DNA of 57,714 nt from Allocoprobacillus merdigallinarum (GCA_019117525.1 DWZO01000084.1:1-57714), one strand, 5' to 3'; shown: positions 7,768 to 17,341, counted from the stretch's first letter. Notes: a model not told the origin generated them from the sequence alone. A program made the numbers and translations.

Positions 7768-8418
7768 ATGACAGTAAATAAAATCATAAAAAAAATCATT
7801 ATTTATACTTTCTTCTTCTCTTTAATCTTTTCAACTGTTTATTTCATTAAAGACAATGTAGAAAAACAAAAAGAAATTAAGGAAACGATAGCCTTTTTGT
7901 TCGACAACTGGCACAGTCAGAACATGGAGGGTATCTATGATATTTCAAAGACAAAGGCAGAGGACAATATATTCCAATATAAGACTGGATTCGAAGAGAA
8001 CGAAGTCATTAGTGATATTATTAATAAACATATATATGAAGGACCTGAGTATGACTTAGATAGAGATATTGTTATAGATGGTATAGGAAAAAAAGATGCA
8101 AAGGCATCTGTTACAATAAGTATGCATACATATAATAATCTTGAAGTTATAGATACTGTTATAGAAACGTTACTCAATGATAATAGTAAAATTACAAAAG
8201 ATTATCAACATGACAAATTTGTCGAAAGCAACGAAGACAGTATTTTGAAAGCTACACAAGAGGTAGAAAAGACATCACAGAAGAAAATGATTATTTATAT
8301 GGAGTGTGAAGATAACGAATGGACAATTCCATATCAAAATAATAAAAATTTCTATGATGCTATGAGTGGTGGAATGATAACATTCAGTGAATCGGTTAAT
8401 ACCGAGGTTGATATATAA
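7768..8418 (+). CDS. Membrane-anchored extracytoplasmic protein
   Basis: This is a 216-residue protein with an N-terminal anchor (about residues 10-28) and an external domain of mixed alpha/beta character (DNWHSQNMEGIYDISK, then a repeated V-rich segment). The pattern resembles small NTF2-like extracytoplasmic domains, but I cannot confirm that. The ATG at 7768 is chosen because GGAGGTGG lies 4-11 bases upstream; the frame opens at 7753. Function unknown. Confidence 0.6.
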   Translation: MTVNKIIKKIIIYTFFFSLIFSTVYFIKDNVEKQKEIKETIAFLFDNWHSQNMEGIYDISKTKAEDNIFQYKTGFEENEVISDIINKHIYEGPEYDLDRDIVIDGIGKKDAKASVTISMHTYNNLEVIDTVIETLLNDNSKITKDYQHDKFVESNEDSILKATQEVEKTSQKKMIIYMECEDNEWTIPYQNNKNFYDAMSGGMITFSESVNTEVDI

Positions 8419-8443
8419 AAAAGGCCTCCCATCTGGGAGACCT
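8417..8443 (-). terminator. Minus-oriented hairpin with T-run
   Basis: AGG-CTCCC at 8422-8430 pairs with GGGAG-CCT at 8435-8443. The homopolymer tract lies on the left as six A, so the element terminates a minus-strand transcript. No minus-strand gene is evident upstream, so it may end a small RNA. In the plus direction it only follows the stop of the gene at 7768. Confidence 0.5.
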
Positions 8444-8709
8444 GTTCGTATGAGATAGATTTTCATAACATGATAAGATGAAATTCCTATCTCTAAAATC
8501 AAATATCAACTATATTCATTTTTTACTGAAATAATAAGGGAGAAAAAAATTTCAGCAGTCTTATTTTTTATCCTGACAGAAAAAATGGAGGGAGGCGGTC
8601 TGCATACAATGCAATCTGCCAAGACATTATTATATTATCGGTTAATTAAGACAATATTATTGTAGCATATAAATTGGATTTTGTTGGAAATCGTAAGAGG
8701 TGGTTATAT
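8444..8709. other. Intergenic region with dyads and a possible micro-ORF
   Basis: Two inverted repeats are visible. CTGAAAT pairs with ATTTCAG around 8527-8556, and the dyad CAATATTATTG lies near 8651-8661, just upstream of the XRE gene, where it could be its operator. A 26-codon plus-strand ORF (8585-8665) exists but lacks a clear ribosome-binding site. Nothing else is evident. Confidence 0.3.
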
Positions 8710-8955
8710 ATGGGGAAAAAACGACATCCATTAACTGTTTTAAAGTCCATTAGGGAACAAAGGGGCATCACTCAAGCTGAATTAGCAAAAGAATTGCTTG
8801 TCACTCCACAGTATTACAGTGCTCTGGAAAGAGGATTGAATGAACTGACATATTATGATGCCTATTTGATAGCAAGAAAATTAGGAATGCCTCCAGATGC
8901 ATTGTTTATGGAAGATGCTATTGAGAGATTGAGAGGAGAAGAGGGAAGAAGGTAG
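8710..8955 (+). CDS. XRE-family transcriptional regulator
   Basis: This is an 81-residue DNA-binding protein made almost entirely of one lambda-repressor-type HTH: LKSIREQRGITQAELAKELL, then TPQYYSALERG, then ARKLGMPPDALF. GAGGTGG precedes the ATG at 8710, and an upstream in-frame ATG at 8674 is less well placed. It sits directly before the GHKL ATPase, STAS and PIN cassette and may control it. The dyad at 8651 is a candidate autoregulatory site. Confidence 0.8.
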   Translation: MGKKRHPLTVLKSIREQRGITQAELAKELLVTPQYYSALERGLNELTYYDAYLIARKLGMPPDALFMEDAIERLRGEEGRR

Positions 8956-9044
8956 CAAAAATTAATTAGACATAATAATTTGGTTAGAATGGATTATCAT
9001 TATTGAATTTGATATGATATAGCAAAAGAAAAGAGTTGAGAAAA

Positions 9045-9992
9045 ATGTTTAAAATGAATTACAATGGAGGACTATTAGGGGTAATCATAGATGAAAACAT
9101 AAACTTTAATTCTAGATTTTTAAAAGAAGTATCTAGGATTTTCCCTATAGTTGATAAGAATGATGAAATAACGCAAATAGTAATTACACAGTTAGGGTCT
9201 ATATATATTGATAATATATCATTGACATATTTATATAATATTTGTGCCTATTTCTACAAAAAGAAAGGAATAAAATGTATGGTACAAAAAATTTTATATA
9301 ACAGAATCGATAATACTATTAAATCTTATGATGCTGATAAATATAATTTTATTGAAATGAATGAAATATATGTTGGAAAAATAAATTATTATACATTGTA
9401 TGGAGAAAATGAATTTACTCATGTTGTAAAAGGAATAACGGATTATATTTTAAGTAAAAGTATTGTACATAATAAAAATAAAATTGAAGAATTTCTAAAA
9501 ACAACAATTGGAGAAATATTTTCAAATGCAAGTTATCATAATCAGATAAAAGAATATTATTTTTTTCAGGACTCGAGTTTAATCGAAGGAGAAATATATT
9601 TTACGGTTAATGTTATAGATTATGGGAATACTATAATTGCAAATGTAAACAAGTATTTTAAAGAAAATAATATAGTTGAAAAAACCAGAGAAAAAAGAAT
9701 AGACTGGGCTATTAAGCAAGGAAATACAACTCGCATAGGTAGTGGAGGATATGGGTTGAGTACATTAATTCAATATTTAAAAAATGTAAATGGTAAACTA
9801 ATAATTCTTTCTGGCAATGAAATATATGAATTGTCACCAAAAAGTGCTAATACCACAAACCTAGAATATGCTTCATTTCCCGGCACAATTGTGTCGTTTA
9901 CAGTACATCTTTATGATTTGGATAATTATTTGGAATATGATTCTGATAGAAACACAATTCAAACTAGAAGTATTAATTTAAATGATATATAA
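9045..9992 (+). CDS. GHKL-type ATP-binding protein (anti-sigma kinase-like)
   Basis: This is a roughly 315-residue protein whose C-terminal half carries the Bergerat-fold boxes: an N box IGEIFSNASYH (about residue 160), G1 VIDYGNTI (about 190) and G2 GSGGYGLSTL (about 230). There is no dimerisation or phospho-acceptor His domain, so it resembles anti-sigma or regulatory ATPases rather than a sensor kinase. The N-terminal half may be STAS-like. ATG 9045 is preceded by AAGAG; TTG 9036 is an alternative. It is the first gene of a compact three-gene cassette with a STAS-like protein and a PIN-like RNase. Confidence 0.7.
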   Translation: MFKMNYNGGLLGVIIDENINFNSRFLKEVSRIFPIVDKNDEITQIVITQLGSIYIDNISLTYLYNICAYFYKKKGIKCMVQKILYNRIDNTIKSYDADKYNFIEMNEIYVGKINYYTLYGENEFTHVVKGITDYILSKSIVHNKNKIEEFLKTTIGEIFSNASYHNQIKEYYFFQDSSLIEGEIYFTVNVIDYGNTIIANVNKYFKENNIVEKTREKRIDWAIKQGNTTRIGSGGYGLSTLIQYLKNVNGKLIILSGNEIYELSPKSANTTNLEYASFPGTIVSFTVHLYDLDNYLEYDSDRNTIQTRSINLNDI

Positions 9993-10016
9993 TATAAATG
10001 ATAATGGGGTGAGAAG

Positions 10017-10319
10017 ATGATTATAAAGATTAAAGATTTTGCACAAGGAGATACAGCTGTCTCTTATGAAGAAGGAAGAAAATGTTATGATTTAATGAAG
10101 GAAGGCTTAAATAGAGGCGAAAAAATAGTTTTAGATTTTAATGATGTCAAGTATGTTATAACAGCTTTTTTGAATCCAGTTATCGGCGATGCAATATTAA
10201 ATTATGATAAAAACATTATGAATAAAATAGATATAAATAATGCTTCTACAGATATTATTGAGAAAATAAAACTTGTAAAAGAAGGTGCTTTAATTAAAAG
10301 AGAGGATTTAGATGAGTAA
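10017..10319 (+). CDS. STAS-like DUF4325 protein
   Basis: This is a 100-residue protein with the DUF4325 pattern: IVLDFNDVKYVITAFLNPVIG, i.e. hydrophobic strand, DF, then a FLNxxIG helix cap. Proteins of this type are found beside GHKL ATPases and probably act as their anti-anti-sigma-like partner. GGGGTGAGAAG precedes the ATG. The stop overlaps the next start (ATGAGTAA), so the STAS and PIN genes are translationally coupled. Confidence 0.7.
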   Translation: MIIKIKDFAQGDTAVSYEEGRKCYDLMKEGLNRGEKIVLDFNDVKYVITAFLNPVIGDAILNYDKNIMNKIDINNASTDIIEKIKLVKEGALIKREDLDE

Positions 10320-10824
10320 AGTATTTTTAGATACATGTGTATGGTTTGAGTTAGTAGCTGGAGCAAATCCAACTTCTGCTCATCAGATATTACAAACTCA
10401 AAAAGCAACAGATTTATTAAATAATATATTAAGTAGTAATGATGAAATAATTACATTAGATATTCAATTAATCGAATTAACTCAAACTATAATTAAAGCA
10501 AAATTAAAAGAATGTAATAGAGATTTAAAACAAAATAGGCAATCGGGAATTGGAAATATAAAACAATTTAGAAATGACCCTACATGCCATCAATATTATT
10601 CTAATGCAATAAATGTGTGTTCACATGCAATCAATGATATTAGAGCATTTTCTAAAAAAATTGAAATATATCATAGTGATATTGATAAAATATTATGTAA
10701 TTTAATTAAAGCGGATATAAATGACTATATATATTATGAATTTTGTCAAAAAAATGATATAAGACTTTACACATTTGACCAAGATTTTAATGACTTTGAA
10801 TATCAATACTTAAATATACTTTAG
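10312..10824 (+). CDS. PIN-like RNase, putative effector
   Basis: This 170-residue protein opens with FLDTCVWFELV, the first acidic motif of the PIN fold. It has a conserved Glu in QLIELTQTI (about residue 60) and a late acidic cluster ADINDYIYYEF then YTFDQDF (about 142-163). PIN domains are metal-dependent ribonucleases, commonly toxins. The position behind a GHKL ATPase and a STAS protein suggests a switch-controlled effector. The PIN assignment rests on the spacing of acidic residues. No VapB-like antitoxin lies next to it. Confidence 0.6.
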   Translation: MSKVFLDTCVWFELVAGANPTSAHQILQTQKATDLLNNILSSNDEIITLDIQLIELTQTIIKAKLKECNRDLKQNRQSGIGNIKQFRNDPTCHQYYSNAINVCSHAINDIRAFSKKIEIYHSDIDKILCNLIKADINDYIYYEFCQKNDIRLYTFDQDFNDFEYQYLNIL

Positions 10825-10872
10825 AAAGCTTATTTTAGTTTCTACGCAGAAAAAATAATATGAGCAAGTTTA

Positions 10873-10933
10873 TGGTAAAATATAAGTGTAAATATAAACG
10901 AAACAGGACATGTCAGCAGATATGTCTTTTTTT
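10873..10933 (+). promoter_or_regulatory. Extended -10 promoter with leader terminator
   Basis: TG-G-TAAAAT occupies 10873-10881. The leader carries AGGACAT (10905-10911) pairing with ATGTCTT (10922-10928), followed by seven T. The next gene starts at 10999. Confidence 0.6.
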
Positions 10934-10998
10934 ATTGCACATATTTACGAAAATAATGGAAAGGAGCTCTTCAATAAGCAAGAGAAAGTGACAAAAAA

Positions 10999-12384
10999 AT
11001 GAAAAAAGAACAATTCAAATCAGTGGAGATAGGACAATCTCGAAATAAAGCAATGATTATAGGATATCTGCCAGAATTTGATAAGATTTCAATTTATAAC
11101 CATGTACAGGAAATTAAATTAAAAGCAACAGATGTTGAATATCAGTTTAATTTTAATCCTAGATATGTTCATATGAAAGAAAATATCTATAGTGGGAGTG
11201 AAGAAGAACAAATCTGCAAAAAAGCCAACAATAATCTCAAAAGATTATCTCAAATCATTAATAATACTAATAAAGACTTTAAAACGAATCATCAATTTAT
11301 AGTCTTTCATTATTCATTAATTGATTCTATTAATAAATGGTTAGACGATTTATGGGAATCAACCAAATATATGAAATATGGAAATTTGAAGAATGATGTT
11401 GGGTTATTGCATGACGTTTTTCATAATACTGAAAAAGAATGGGTTGTGATTGATGGTAATAGTTACTTTTCATCAATTCATCAAAGTTATTTAGCAAGGA
11501 AACAATTAAAGAATGTCCCAGATGAAATTAAGGAATGGTCAAAGTATTATAATGTCAGAAAATCATTAGGAAAAGCTTATACAAAAGATATGCTGTCAAC
11601 GCAAAGTGATGAATATGACATACAGATGATTCAATTAATTGCTTTGGTTATGGAAAAGAATATGAGTTCATGGAATCAAAGTGATAAAATAGATTTTATG
11701 AAGATTTTGTATAGATTATTATTTGCCATTACTTATAGAAATAAGGATAAATGGATAAATGCTAATGATATGTTTGTTTATATACAAGCAATAAGATATC
11801 TTACATTGCCATTTGATAAGACAACAACATTTAAACAGACAAATAGAATGAATTATATTCTTTTAACTGCATTATATGAAAAGGATAAGAATCTAGAAAA
11901 AACAACTTTTAATATCAAGATGTTTAGAAACCTTATTGAGGGATTAATTTCAAAGAATGAACGAAAAGAGAAATTAGATTATGTCTTAGATGGATTAAAT
12001 GAAGTGTATAATGCGATGATTTACTATCAGAATGAATCTCTTTATATTTTAAAGGATATTGACGGACAATCTGCACGAGACAGATTGACAAAGATTGATT
12101 CTTTATGTGCAAATGGAGTTATGAAATATACTTCAAAGTGTAGAGACAAGATTATTAATGATGATATTGATATTGTTCAGATGCGTAAGAAATTAAAACA
12201 AATGGCTGATAATATGATAAAAGTTTATCAAAATTATCTTAATAATAATGTAACAAAATTATTGCACAATAATCCCAAATTAGCGAGCAACATTTCAAAT
12301 ATTTATAAGCTTGGACACTTTGAAGACAACCTAACAGAAAGAGATTTTTTCTTTTTGGTTATGGATGCTTTGAAATGTTCTTGA
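10999..12384 (+). CDS. Large hypothetical protein
   Basis: This is a 461-residue soluble, mostly helical protein with no motif I recognise. It is Lys, Asn and Asp-rich, with aromatic patches (KEWVVIDGNSYF, WSKYYNVRK). It has no signal peptide or TM segment. The start lacks a strong Shine-Dalgarno site, and a GAAAGGAG sits 35 bases upstream. The next gene begins 15 bases downstream, so the two form an operon behind the attenuated promoter at 10873. Confidence 0.6.
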   Translation: MKKEQFKSVEIGQSRNKAMIIGYLPEFDKISIYNHVQEIKLKATDVEYQFNFNPRYVHMKENIYSGSEEEQICKKANNNLKRLSQIINNTNKDFKTNHQFIVFHYSLIDSINKWLDDLWESTKYMKYGNLKNDVGLLHDVFHNTEKEWVVIDGNSYFSSIHQSYLARKQLKNVPDEIKEWSKYYNVRKSLGKAYTKDMLSTQSDEYDIQMIQLIALVMEKNMSSWNQSDKIDFMKILYRLLFAITYRNKDKWINANDMFVYIQAIRYLTLPFDKTTTFKQTNRMNYILLTALYEKDKNLEKTTFNIKMFRNLIEGLISKNERKEKLDYVLDGLNEVYNAMIYYQNESLYILKDIDGQSARDRLTKIDSLCANGVMKYTSKCRDKIINDDIDIVQMRKKLKQMADNMIKVYQNYLNNNVTKLLHNNPKLASNISNIYKLGHFEDNLTERDFFFLVMDALKCS

Positions 12385-12398
12385 AAGGAAGTGATTAT

Positions 12399-12956
12399 AT
12401 GAATTTAAGAAAGAAAATAGAGGAAACGAAGAATTGTATTGAAAAAGATAATTATGCAAATAGAAATTATGAGATTTGCTGCAGTTATCTAGAATCTATA
12501 AAACTCAGAATTCAAGATAAAGAAAGAGGTGAAGATAACCATTACACTGTTATGATGTGCCCACCTAAAACCCCAAACATTGATTCATACCTTATATGTT
12601 CCAAACAACATAATGATTATGCTATTCAGATAAAGCAAGGAAAGAATAAGGATAAGGAATCAAAAAATAGAATGTGGCATAACAAATACAAAAATATTAT
12701 GAATACTGATAATTATCTCTATCTTACATATCAAAAAGAACCAGATAGAATAAGCTATAATAGCCAATGGCATGTTCAAGAAGATAATACAGTAGAAACA
12801 ATTCAATATATCGAAAAAAGAAAGCAAGATAATCCAAAGGAATATAAGTTTCTGAAAAAGATGATGGAAAATCTTGCTTTTTCTAATGCAAATGAAGATG
12901 AGATGGATTGGATATTATTAAATAGATTCTATGCACATCTATTTCAAAATAACTAA
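12399..12956 (+). CDS. Hypothetical protein
   Basis: This is a 185-residue soluble, very charged protein with no recognised family. I chose ATG 12399 because AAAGGAAGTGA lies just upstream; a frame starting at 12375 overlaps the previous gene. Five cysteines are scattered through it without a zinc-finger spacing. It is probably co-expressed with the 461-residue protein. Confidence 0.6.
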   Translation: MNLRKKIEETKNCIEKDNYANRNYEICCSYLESIKLRIQDKERGEDNHYTVMMCPPKTPNIDSYLICSKQHNDYAIQIKQGKNKDKESKNRMWHNKYKNIMNTDNYLYLTYQKEPDRISYNSQWHVQEDNTVETIQYIEKRKQDNPKEYKFLKKMMENLAFSNANEDEMDWILLNRFYAHLFQNN

Positions 12957-12984
12957 TCCTCTTTATCCATTATCTATTTAAATA

Positions 12985-13047
12985 TGGTATAATTTTACTG
13001 TAATCTTAATACGAAAACGAGACACGTCATTTTGATGTGTCTTTTTT
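12985..13047 (+). promoter_or_regulatory. Extended -10 promoter with strong leader terminator
   Basis: TG-G-TATAAT at 12985-12993 is followed by AGACACGTCA (13020-13029) pairing over 10 bp with 13033-13042 around a TTT loop, then a six-T run. The AAA ATPase gene starts at 13089. This is the clearest leader terminator in the window. Confidence 0.7.
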
Positions 13048-13088
13048 GTTTAGGAGAAAATTAAGAAAAGAAAGGAAGAAATAAAATT

Positions 13089-14906
13089 ATGGCAAAAACA
13101 TTAAAAAAACCAAAATATGATGCATTAACATTTGCATATTCAAAAAAAGAAGCAGGGAAAATGATTCCTAATACAACGTTTACAGCAGGAGGAGAAGATG
13201 AAAGATTCTATAGTATTAAAAACAAGACTGTTCTACCATCTACTGGAAAAGTAGCATCTATATTATCTGATAAGATTGCAAAAGCAATTTTAGAATCTCA
13301 GTTAACAAATGATGATACGATGATTGGCTGGGGTAAAAATGGAACTGAGCAATTTATTTATGGAGAATTGCCTGGTGGTTCTGCAAGTGATATAGAAAAA
13401 TTCATTATTAACTTAGATGAAAAGAAAATCTATGCAACGAATATCTATTCACATCTTTTATATAAAGTTATCCTAGCATATGACTTATTGCAATTTGTCT
13501 TAGCTGGTGAAAAAGCAACAGATGAACAAAGAGAGGCTTATGAGATTTTAGCAGGTATTAACTATTTACCTACTGAACCTTTTGATGAAACATCTATTTT
13601 AGTAGATTCGGCTGAAAAAGAAAGTTTTGTCACTTTATGTGATAGTATTTTACAAACAGCATCAATGTTTAATGGTTATGAGTTTGATACTGAAATACCT
13701 AATAAAGATAAGGACTTTGATATCTATGCTAATAAGATTAAATATAATCTTTTGCCATTAGTTGCTATGCATAATAAAGTGGATGATATGTCTATTGACA
13801 CAGGTGAAGTAGATGAAGATGGAAATCCTATCTATATTCCGGAAATCAAACCTCTCAAAGTCAAAAGAAAGAAAAAAGGAGCGAAATCTAAAGCAAACTC
13901 ATCTATTCCGTATAAAGATAGAGATTATACGTTAATGACTGATGAAGAAGCTGAAGATTTACCTGAAGAATTAAAGATTCAAAGAGATGCATGTATTGAA
14001 CTTTATGAAAGAAATAAAGAGTTTATGGATGATAATGATGAGCTTTGGGAATGTATCTTAAGCTTCTATCATGGAAACATCTGGAAAATGGGATTCTTTG
14101 GACCATCTGCTTCTGGGAAAACAACGTTTGTCAGAATGATGGCAGGAGCATTAAAATTACCTTTCGCACTGGTAACAGGTAATAGAGATACAGAAACAGC
14201 ACAGTTGTTTGGACATATGACAATCAAAGATGGAGATATGGTCTTCGTTGATGGCCCATTGACTCAAATTGCGAGATACGGTGGTATCTTCTTATTTGAT
14301 GAAAGAAATATGGTCAACGCTGGTGTCGTGTCAGCGACAAACAACTTGCTTGATGATACTCGTATGTGTACAATTCCTCAAACTGGAGAAACTATCAGAG
14401 CTCATAAAAACTTCAGATATTGTGAAGCTTTCAATATTGGATATGAAGGGACAAAAGAAGACAACTTGTCACATATTTCACGTATTGATGAATTCCATAA
14501 ATTGGCACATACAGATGAAACAGAAGCTAAAATCGTCGTTGCGAATTCTGGAATTGAATTAGGAGTAGCCAAAACGATGATTCAAGTCAAAAACAATATC
14601 ACAAAAGAAATCATAGAAGACGGGGATGAAACTACTCAAAGAGTAGATTTACGTTCTTGTATTTCATGGGCTAAAAAGACAATGGATTTGGAAGGTAATG
14701 CATTAAGAGCAGCACTTTCTACAATCTTAACACCTCTATCAAAAGAAGTTGATACAGTTTTAAGCAGTAATAATATCAAGAACTTCTCTGCTACAGGGGA
14801 CCCTGTCGTAGATTATGCTTCTAATGAGATTAGAAAATATTTCGATGAAAGTGTTAAAAAGAAAGTCATCAAGAAAGAATATGAATTTGAAAAATATGAA
14901 CTTTAA
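13089..14906 (+). CDS. MoxR/CobS-like AAA ATPase
   Basis: This is a 605-residue protein with an AAA core in its C-terminal half: Walker A GPSASGKTT at residues 338-346, Walker B IFLFDERN near 400-407, and a sensor-like region thereafter. The N-terminal 300 residues are unique and contain a basic linker KVKRKKKGAKSK. ATPases of the MoxR/CobS group remodel targets together with VWA-domain partners, and the next gene encodes exactly such a partner. Expression is behind the leader terminator at 13020. The client is unknown. Confidence 0.75.
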   Translation: MAKTLKKPKYDALTFAYSKKEAGKMIPNTTFTAGGEDERFYSIKNKTVLPSTGKVASILSDKIAKAILESQLTNDDTMIGWGKNGTEQFIYGELPGGSASDIEKFIINLDEKKIYATNIYSHLLYKVILAYDLLQFVLAGEKATDEQREAYEILAGINYLPTEPFDETSILVDSAEKESFVTLCDSILQTASMFNGYEFDTEIPNKDKDFDIYANKIKYNLLPLVAMHNKVDDMSIDTGEVDEDGNPIYIPEIKPLKVKRKKKGAKSKANSSIPYKDRDYTLMTDEEAEDLPEELKIQRDACIELYERNKEFMDDNDELWECILSFYHGNIWKMGFFGPSASGKTTFVRMMAGALKLPFALVTGNRDTETAQLFGHMTIKDGDMVFVDGPLTQIARYGGIFLFDERNMVNAGVVSATNNLLDDTRMCTIPQTGETIRAHKNFRYCEAFNIGYEGTKEDNLSHISRIDEFHKLAHTDETEAKIVVANSGIELGVAKTMIQVKNNITKEIIEDGDETTQRVDLRSCISWAKKTMDLEGNALRAALSTILTPLSKEVDTVLSSNNIKNFSATGDPVVDYASNEIRKYFDESVKKKVIKKEYEFEKYEL

Positions 14907-14912
14907 GAATTG

Positions 14913-14937
14913 AAAAGGCTGGTATTTCAGCCTTTTT
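14913..14937 (+). terminator. Intercistronic hairpin with T-run
   Basis: AAAAGGCTG pairs with CAGCCTTTT around a short loop and is followed by T's. It lies between the ATPase and VWA genes and probably gives partial readthrough, lowering expression of the second gene. Confidence 0.7.
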
Positions 14938-14958
14938 ATTTTAAGGAAGGAGTAAATT

Positions 14959-17226
14959 ATGAAAAGAAAAACAGGAAAATTAATGAAAAAGAAGGTTAAA
15001 AAGATTTTAACTGGTATTGAGTTGCTTACAAGTAAAGGTTATAGAGCCAGCTATAAAAGTATGGCTGAAACTTATTGTAAACAGCCTCTTCAATTTAAAA
15101 TGCTTTTAAATGCAGGAAGTTTTACAAGTGTTAATGATAAAGGTCAGACATTGATGAATATTGACTTGAATATGTTTAGAGATGATAAGTTTTCAACATC
15201 TCACTATCATCTGTTTGCTAAAGGTGTGATTTTACATGAATCCGGTCATGTTTTATATAGTGATTTTGATGTGATTAGAAAAAACGCAGATAATGTGAAT
15301 CAGTTAAGAAATCAAATCAAGGCAATCGGAGAGGCATACTATCAAGAATCTGACCCTATTCTCAAACAGGACTGTGAAACAAAATTGTATGATGCCATTT
15401 TAGAATTTACTAAGGCAAGTAATCTACCAGATGTCCTAAACTCTTTTGAAGATGCTGCAGTAGAGAGAGTCATGTCAGAAATGGGTAAAGATGAAAATGG
15501 AAGCATTGCTTTTACAAGAAATTATATTGTAGAAAAAGATACACAACATAAATTAGATGGCATCAATAACGATGCGATTCCATTGGATTCAGACAACTGG
15601 AATCAAGCCACTTTGGATGGAATTATCACTGAAGCCAGATTAATGGCTACAGCAGGATATAGAATGGCTATTGATATGACTATCATATCGCATACTTTTG
15701 AGCCTGCAGAAATCAATCAGATTAAGGATATCTGTCAATATGTGAGATTTATGTCCAATACAACAGAAGATAGAAATATTTCCAGTGAAGTCTTCTTGGA
15801 TATGTGTCAGCCAATTATCGAGAAGATAGCGCAAGACTTAACAAACGCTTATATCAGAGATATTGATTATGCTGAAGACCAGTTGAACAACATGCAACAA
15901 AACGCAAATGCATCTACTCAATCAACAGGTGGTCCAGGAAGCCAACCAACTCAAGCAGGAGGAAATGGATTGCCTGGGCAAAAAGGAGGAAGTCAACCTC
16001 ACCCTACATCAAATAAGAATAGTTTACCTCTGCCTGATAGCCTAAAGAAACAATTACAAAACAAAGCCAATCAAACAGGGCAGCTATTAAGTGTTGGTGG
16101 ACAGGGTTCAAACCAAGGAGACGCTTCACATGATGGACAGGGAGCAGATGGCGCAGGCACAGGAAATGAAAATAATAATGCTACATCAGGAGGAGGTGCA
16201 GGTGATGGACCAAATGGAACATCAATCTCCAATGCGACAAAAACAGATGAAGAGTTAAGTGATGAAAGCGTTACTGATATGACAGAGGCATTAAATAATG
16301 CAAAAAAGACTTTTCAGCGAAATGAAGATATGGTTCAAGATTCATTAATTAAAAGCGACCATAATATCAGAGCAGCCGAAGGACGCTGTCATAAAGGTAT
16401 TGGAATCAGCATAACAGACATCAATGATGTTTTGGATTTATCAGATTCTCGTGAAGGAAAAGAAGCCCAAAAAACAATTCAAAAAGATAATTTGAACATC
16501 TATGTTAATGAATTATCTAAAAAAATTAAAAAAGTTCTTATGAGAAAAGGCATGGATGATACATCAAGAGGACGTTATGAAGGAGATATTGATTTCTCAA
16601 ATCTTCATAGAATCAAAACAGACTGCCAGTTATTTAAAAAGGATATCGAAGGTAAGACAAACAAAATAAGATTTGCTATTCTTGTAGACGAATCTGGAAG
16701 CATGTATGGTACAGAACTGTATAATGCCATATTAGGATGTTGGATGATTGCAAAAGCTGCACAAAAACTCAAAATCCCATTTGCTGTTTATGGCCATGAT
16801 GAAGATGATGAGTTTGAACTCAGAAAGTACATCTCATATGAAAAATGTAAGAAAAATACAGCATTGAACTCATTATTTAAAATGAGTTCTAGAGGATGCA
16901 ACAGAGATGGCCTGGCAATTTTCCATGTTTGTAGAGAATTAATTAAACATGCACAAGATGACGAGGATTTGTATTTTATCATCTTGAGTGATGGACAACC
17001 AAATGGACACAATTATGGTGGACAACCGGCAATCGATGACATGAGAGAAGTTATCAATACTTTCAAAAAGCATTACAACGTCCATTCAATTGGAATTGGG
17101 ATTGGAGATTTTAATTTTGAAAATATTGGCGTCATCTATGATAATCATGTCTGCGTAAAAGACGTGAAAGAATTGCCTAATGAGATGTTCAAGATTTTTA
17201 AACAGATTTTAAAAGTAGAAAGATAG
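14959..17226 (+). CDS. VWA-domain protein with HExxH motif (CobT-like)
   Basis: This is a 755-residue partner of the AAA ATPase. The N-terminal domain has HESGH at residues 93-97, a zinc-peptidase signature also seen in CobT-like proteins. Residues about 310-420 form a Gly/Gln/Asn-rich linker. The C-terminal VWA domain carries the MIDAS motif DESGSM (577-582), a later conserved acidic/Asp segment and LSDGQPNG. ATPase-VWA pairs act as metal-ion or protein-remodelling machines. Whether the HExxH is catalytic cannot be told from sequence. AAGGAGG precedes the ATG. Confidence 0.75.
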   Translation: MKRKTGKLMKKKVKKILTGIELLTSKGYRASYKSMAETYCKQPLQFKMLLNAGSFTSVNDKGQTLMNIDLNMFRDDKFSTSHYHLFAKGVILHESGHVLYSDFDVIRKNADNVNQLRNQIKAIGEAYYQESDPILKQDCETKLYDAILEFTKASNLPDVLNSFEDAAVERVMSEMGKDENGSIAFTRNYIVEKDTQHKLDGINNDAIPLDSDNWNQATLDGIITEARLMATAGYRMAIDMTIISHTFEPAEINQIKDICQYVRFMSNTTEDRNISSEVFLDMCQPIIEKIAQDLTNAYIRDIDYAEDQLNNMQQNANASTQSTGGPGSQPTQAGGNGLPGQKGGSQPHPTSNKNSLPLPDSLKKQLQNKANQTGQLLSVGGQGSNQGDASHDGQGADGAGTGNENNNATSGGGAGDGPNGTSISNATKTDEELSDESVTDMTEALNNAKKTFQRNEDMVQDSLIKSDHNIRAAEGRCHKGIGISITDINDVLDLSDSREGKEAQKTIQKDNLNIYVNELSKKIKKVLMRKGMDDTSRGRYEGDIDFSNLHRIKTDCQLFKKDIEGKTNKIRFAILVDESGSMYGTELYNAILGCWMIAKAAQKLKIPFAVYGHDEDDEFELRKYISYEKCKKNTALNSLFKMSSRGCNRDGLAIFHVCRELIKHAQDDEDLYFIILSDGQPNGHNYGGQPAIDDMREVINTFKKHYNVHSIGIGIGDFNFENIGVIYDNHVCVKDVKELPNEMFKIFKQILKVER

Positions 17227-17230
17227 TATA

Positions 17231-17278
17231 GGCTGGGACGAATTATTATTTATTATTCGTTCCGACCTTTTCTTTTTT
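17231..17278 (+). terminator. Terminator of the ATPase-VWA operon
   Basis: A 13-bp stem with one mismatch (GGCTGGGACGAAT with ATTCGTTCCGACC) is followed by a T-rich tract. Confidence 0.8.
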
Positions 17279-17283
17279 AAATA

Positions 17284-17341
17284 TGTTATACTATACATGT
17301 AGAAATAAACGATGAATGTATCTCACTGATACATTTTTTTT
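17284..17341 (+). promoter_or_regulatory. Extended -10 promoter with leader terminator
   Basis: TG-T-TATACT at 17284-17292 is followed by AATGTATC (17315-17322) pairing with GATACATT (17328-17335) and an eight-T run. The exonuclease gene starts at 17360. Confidence 0.65.
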
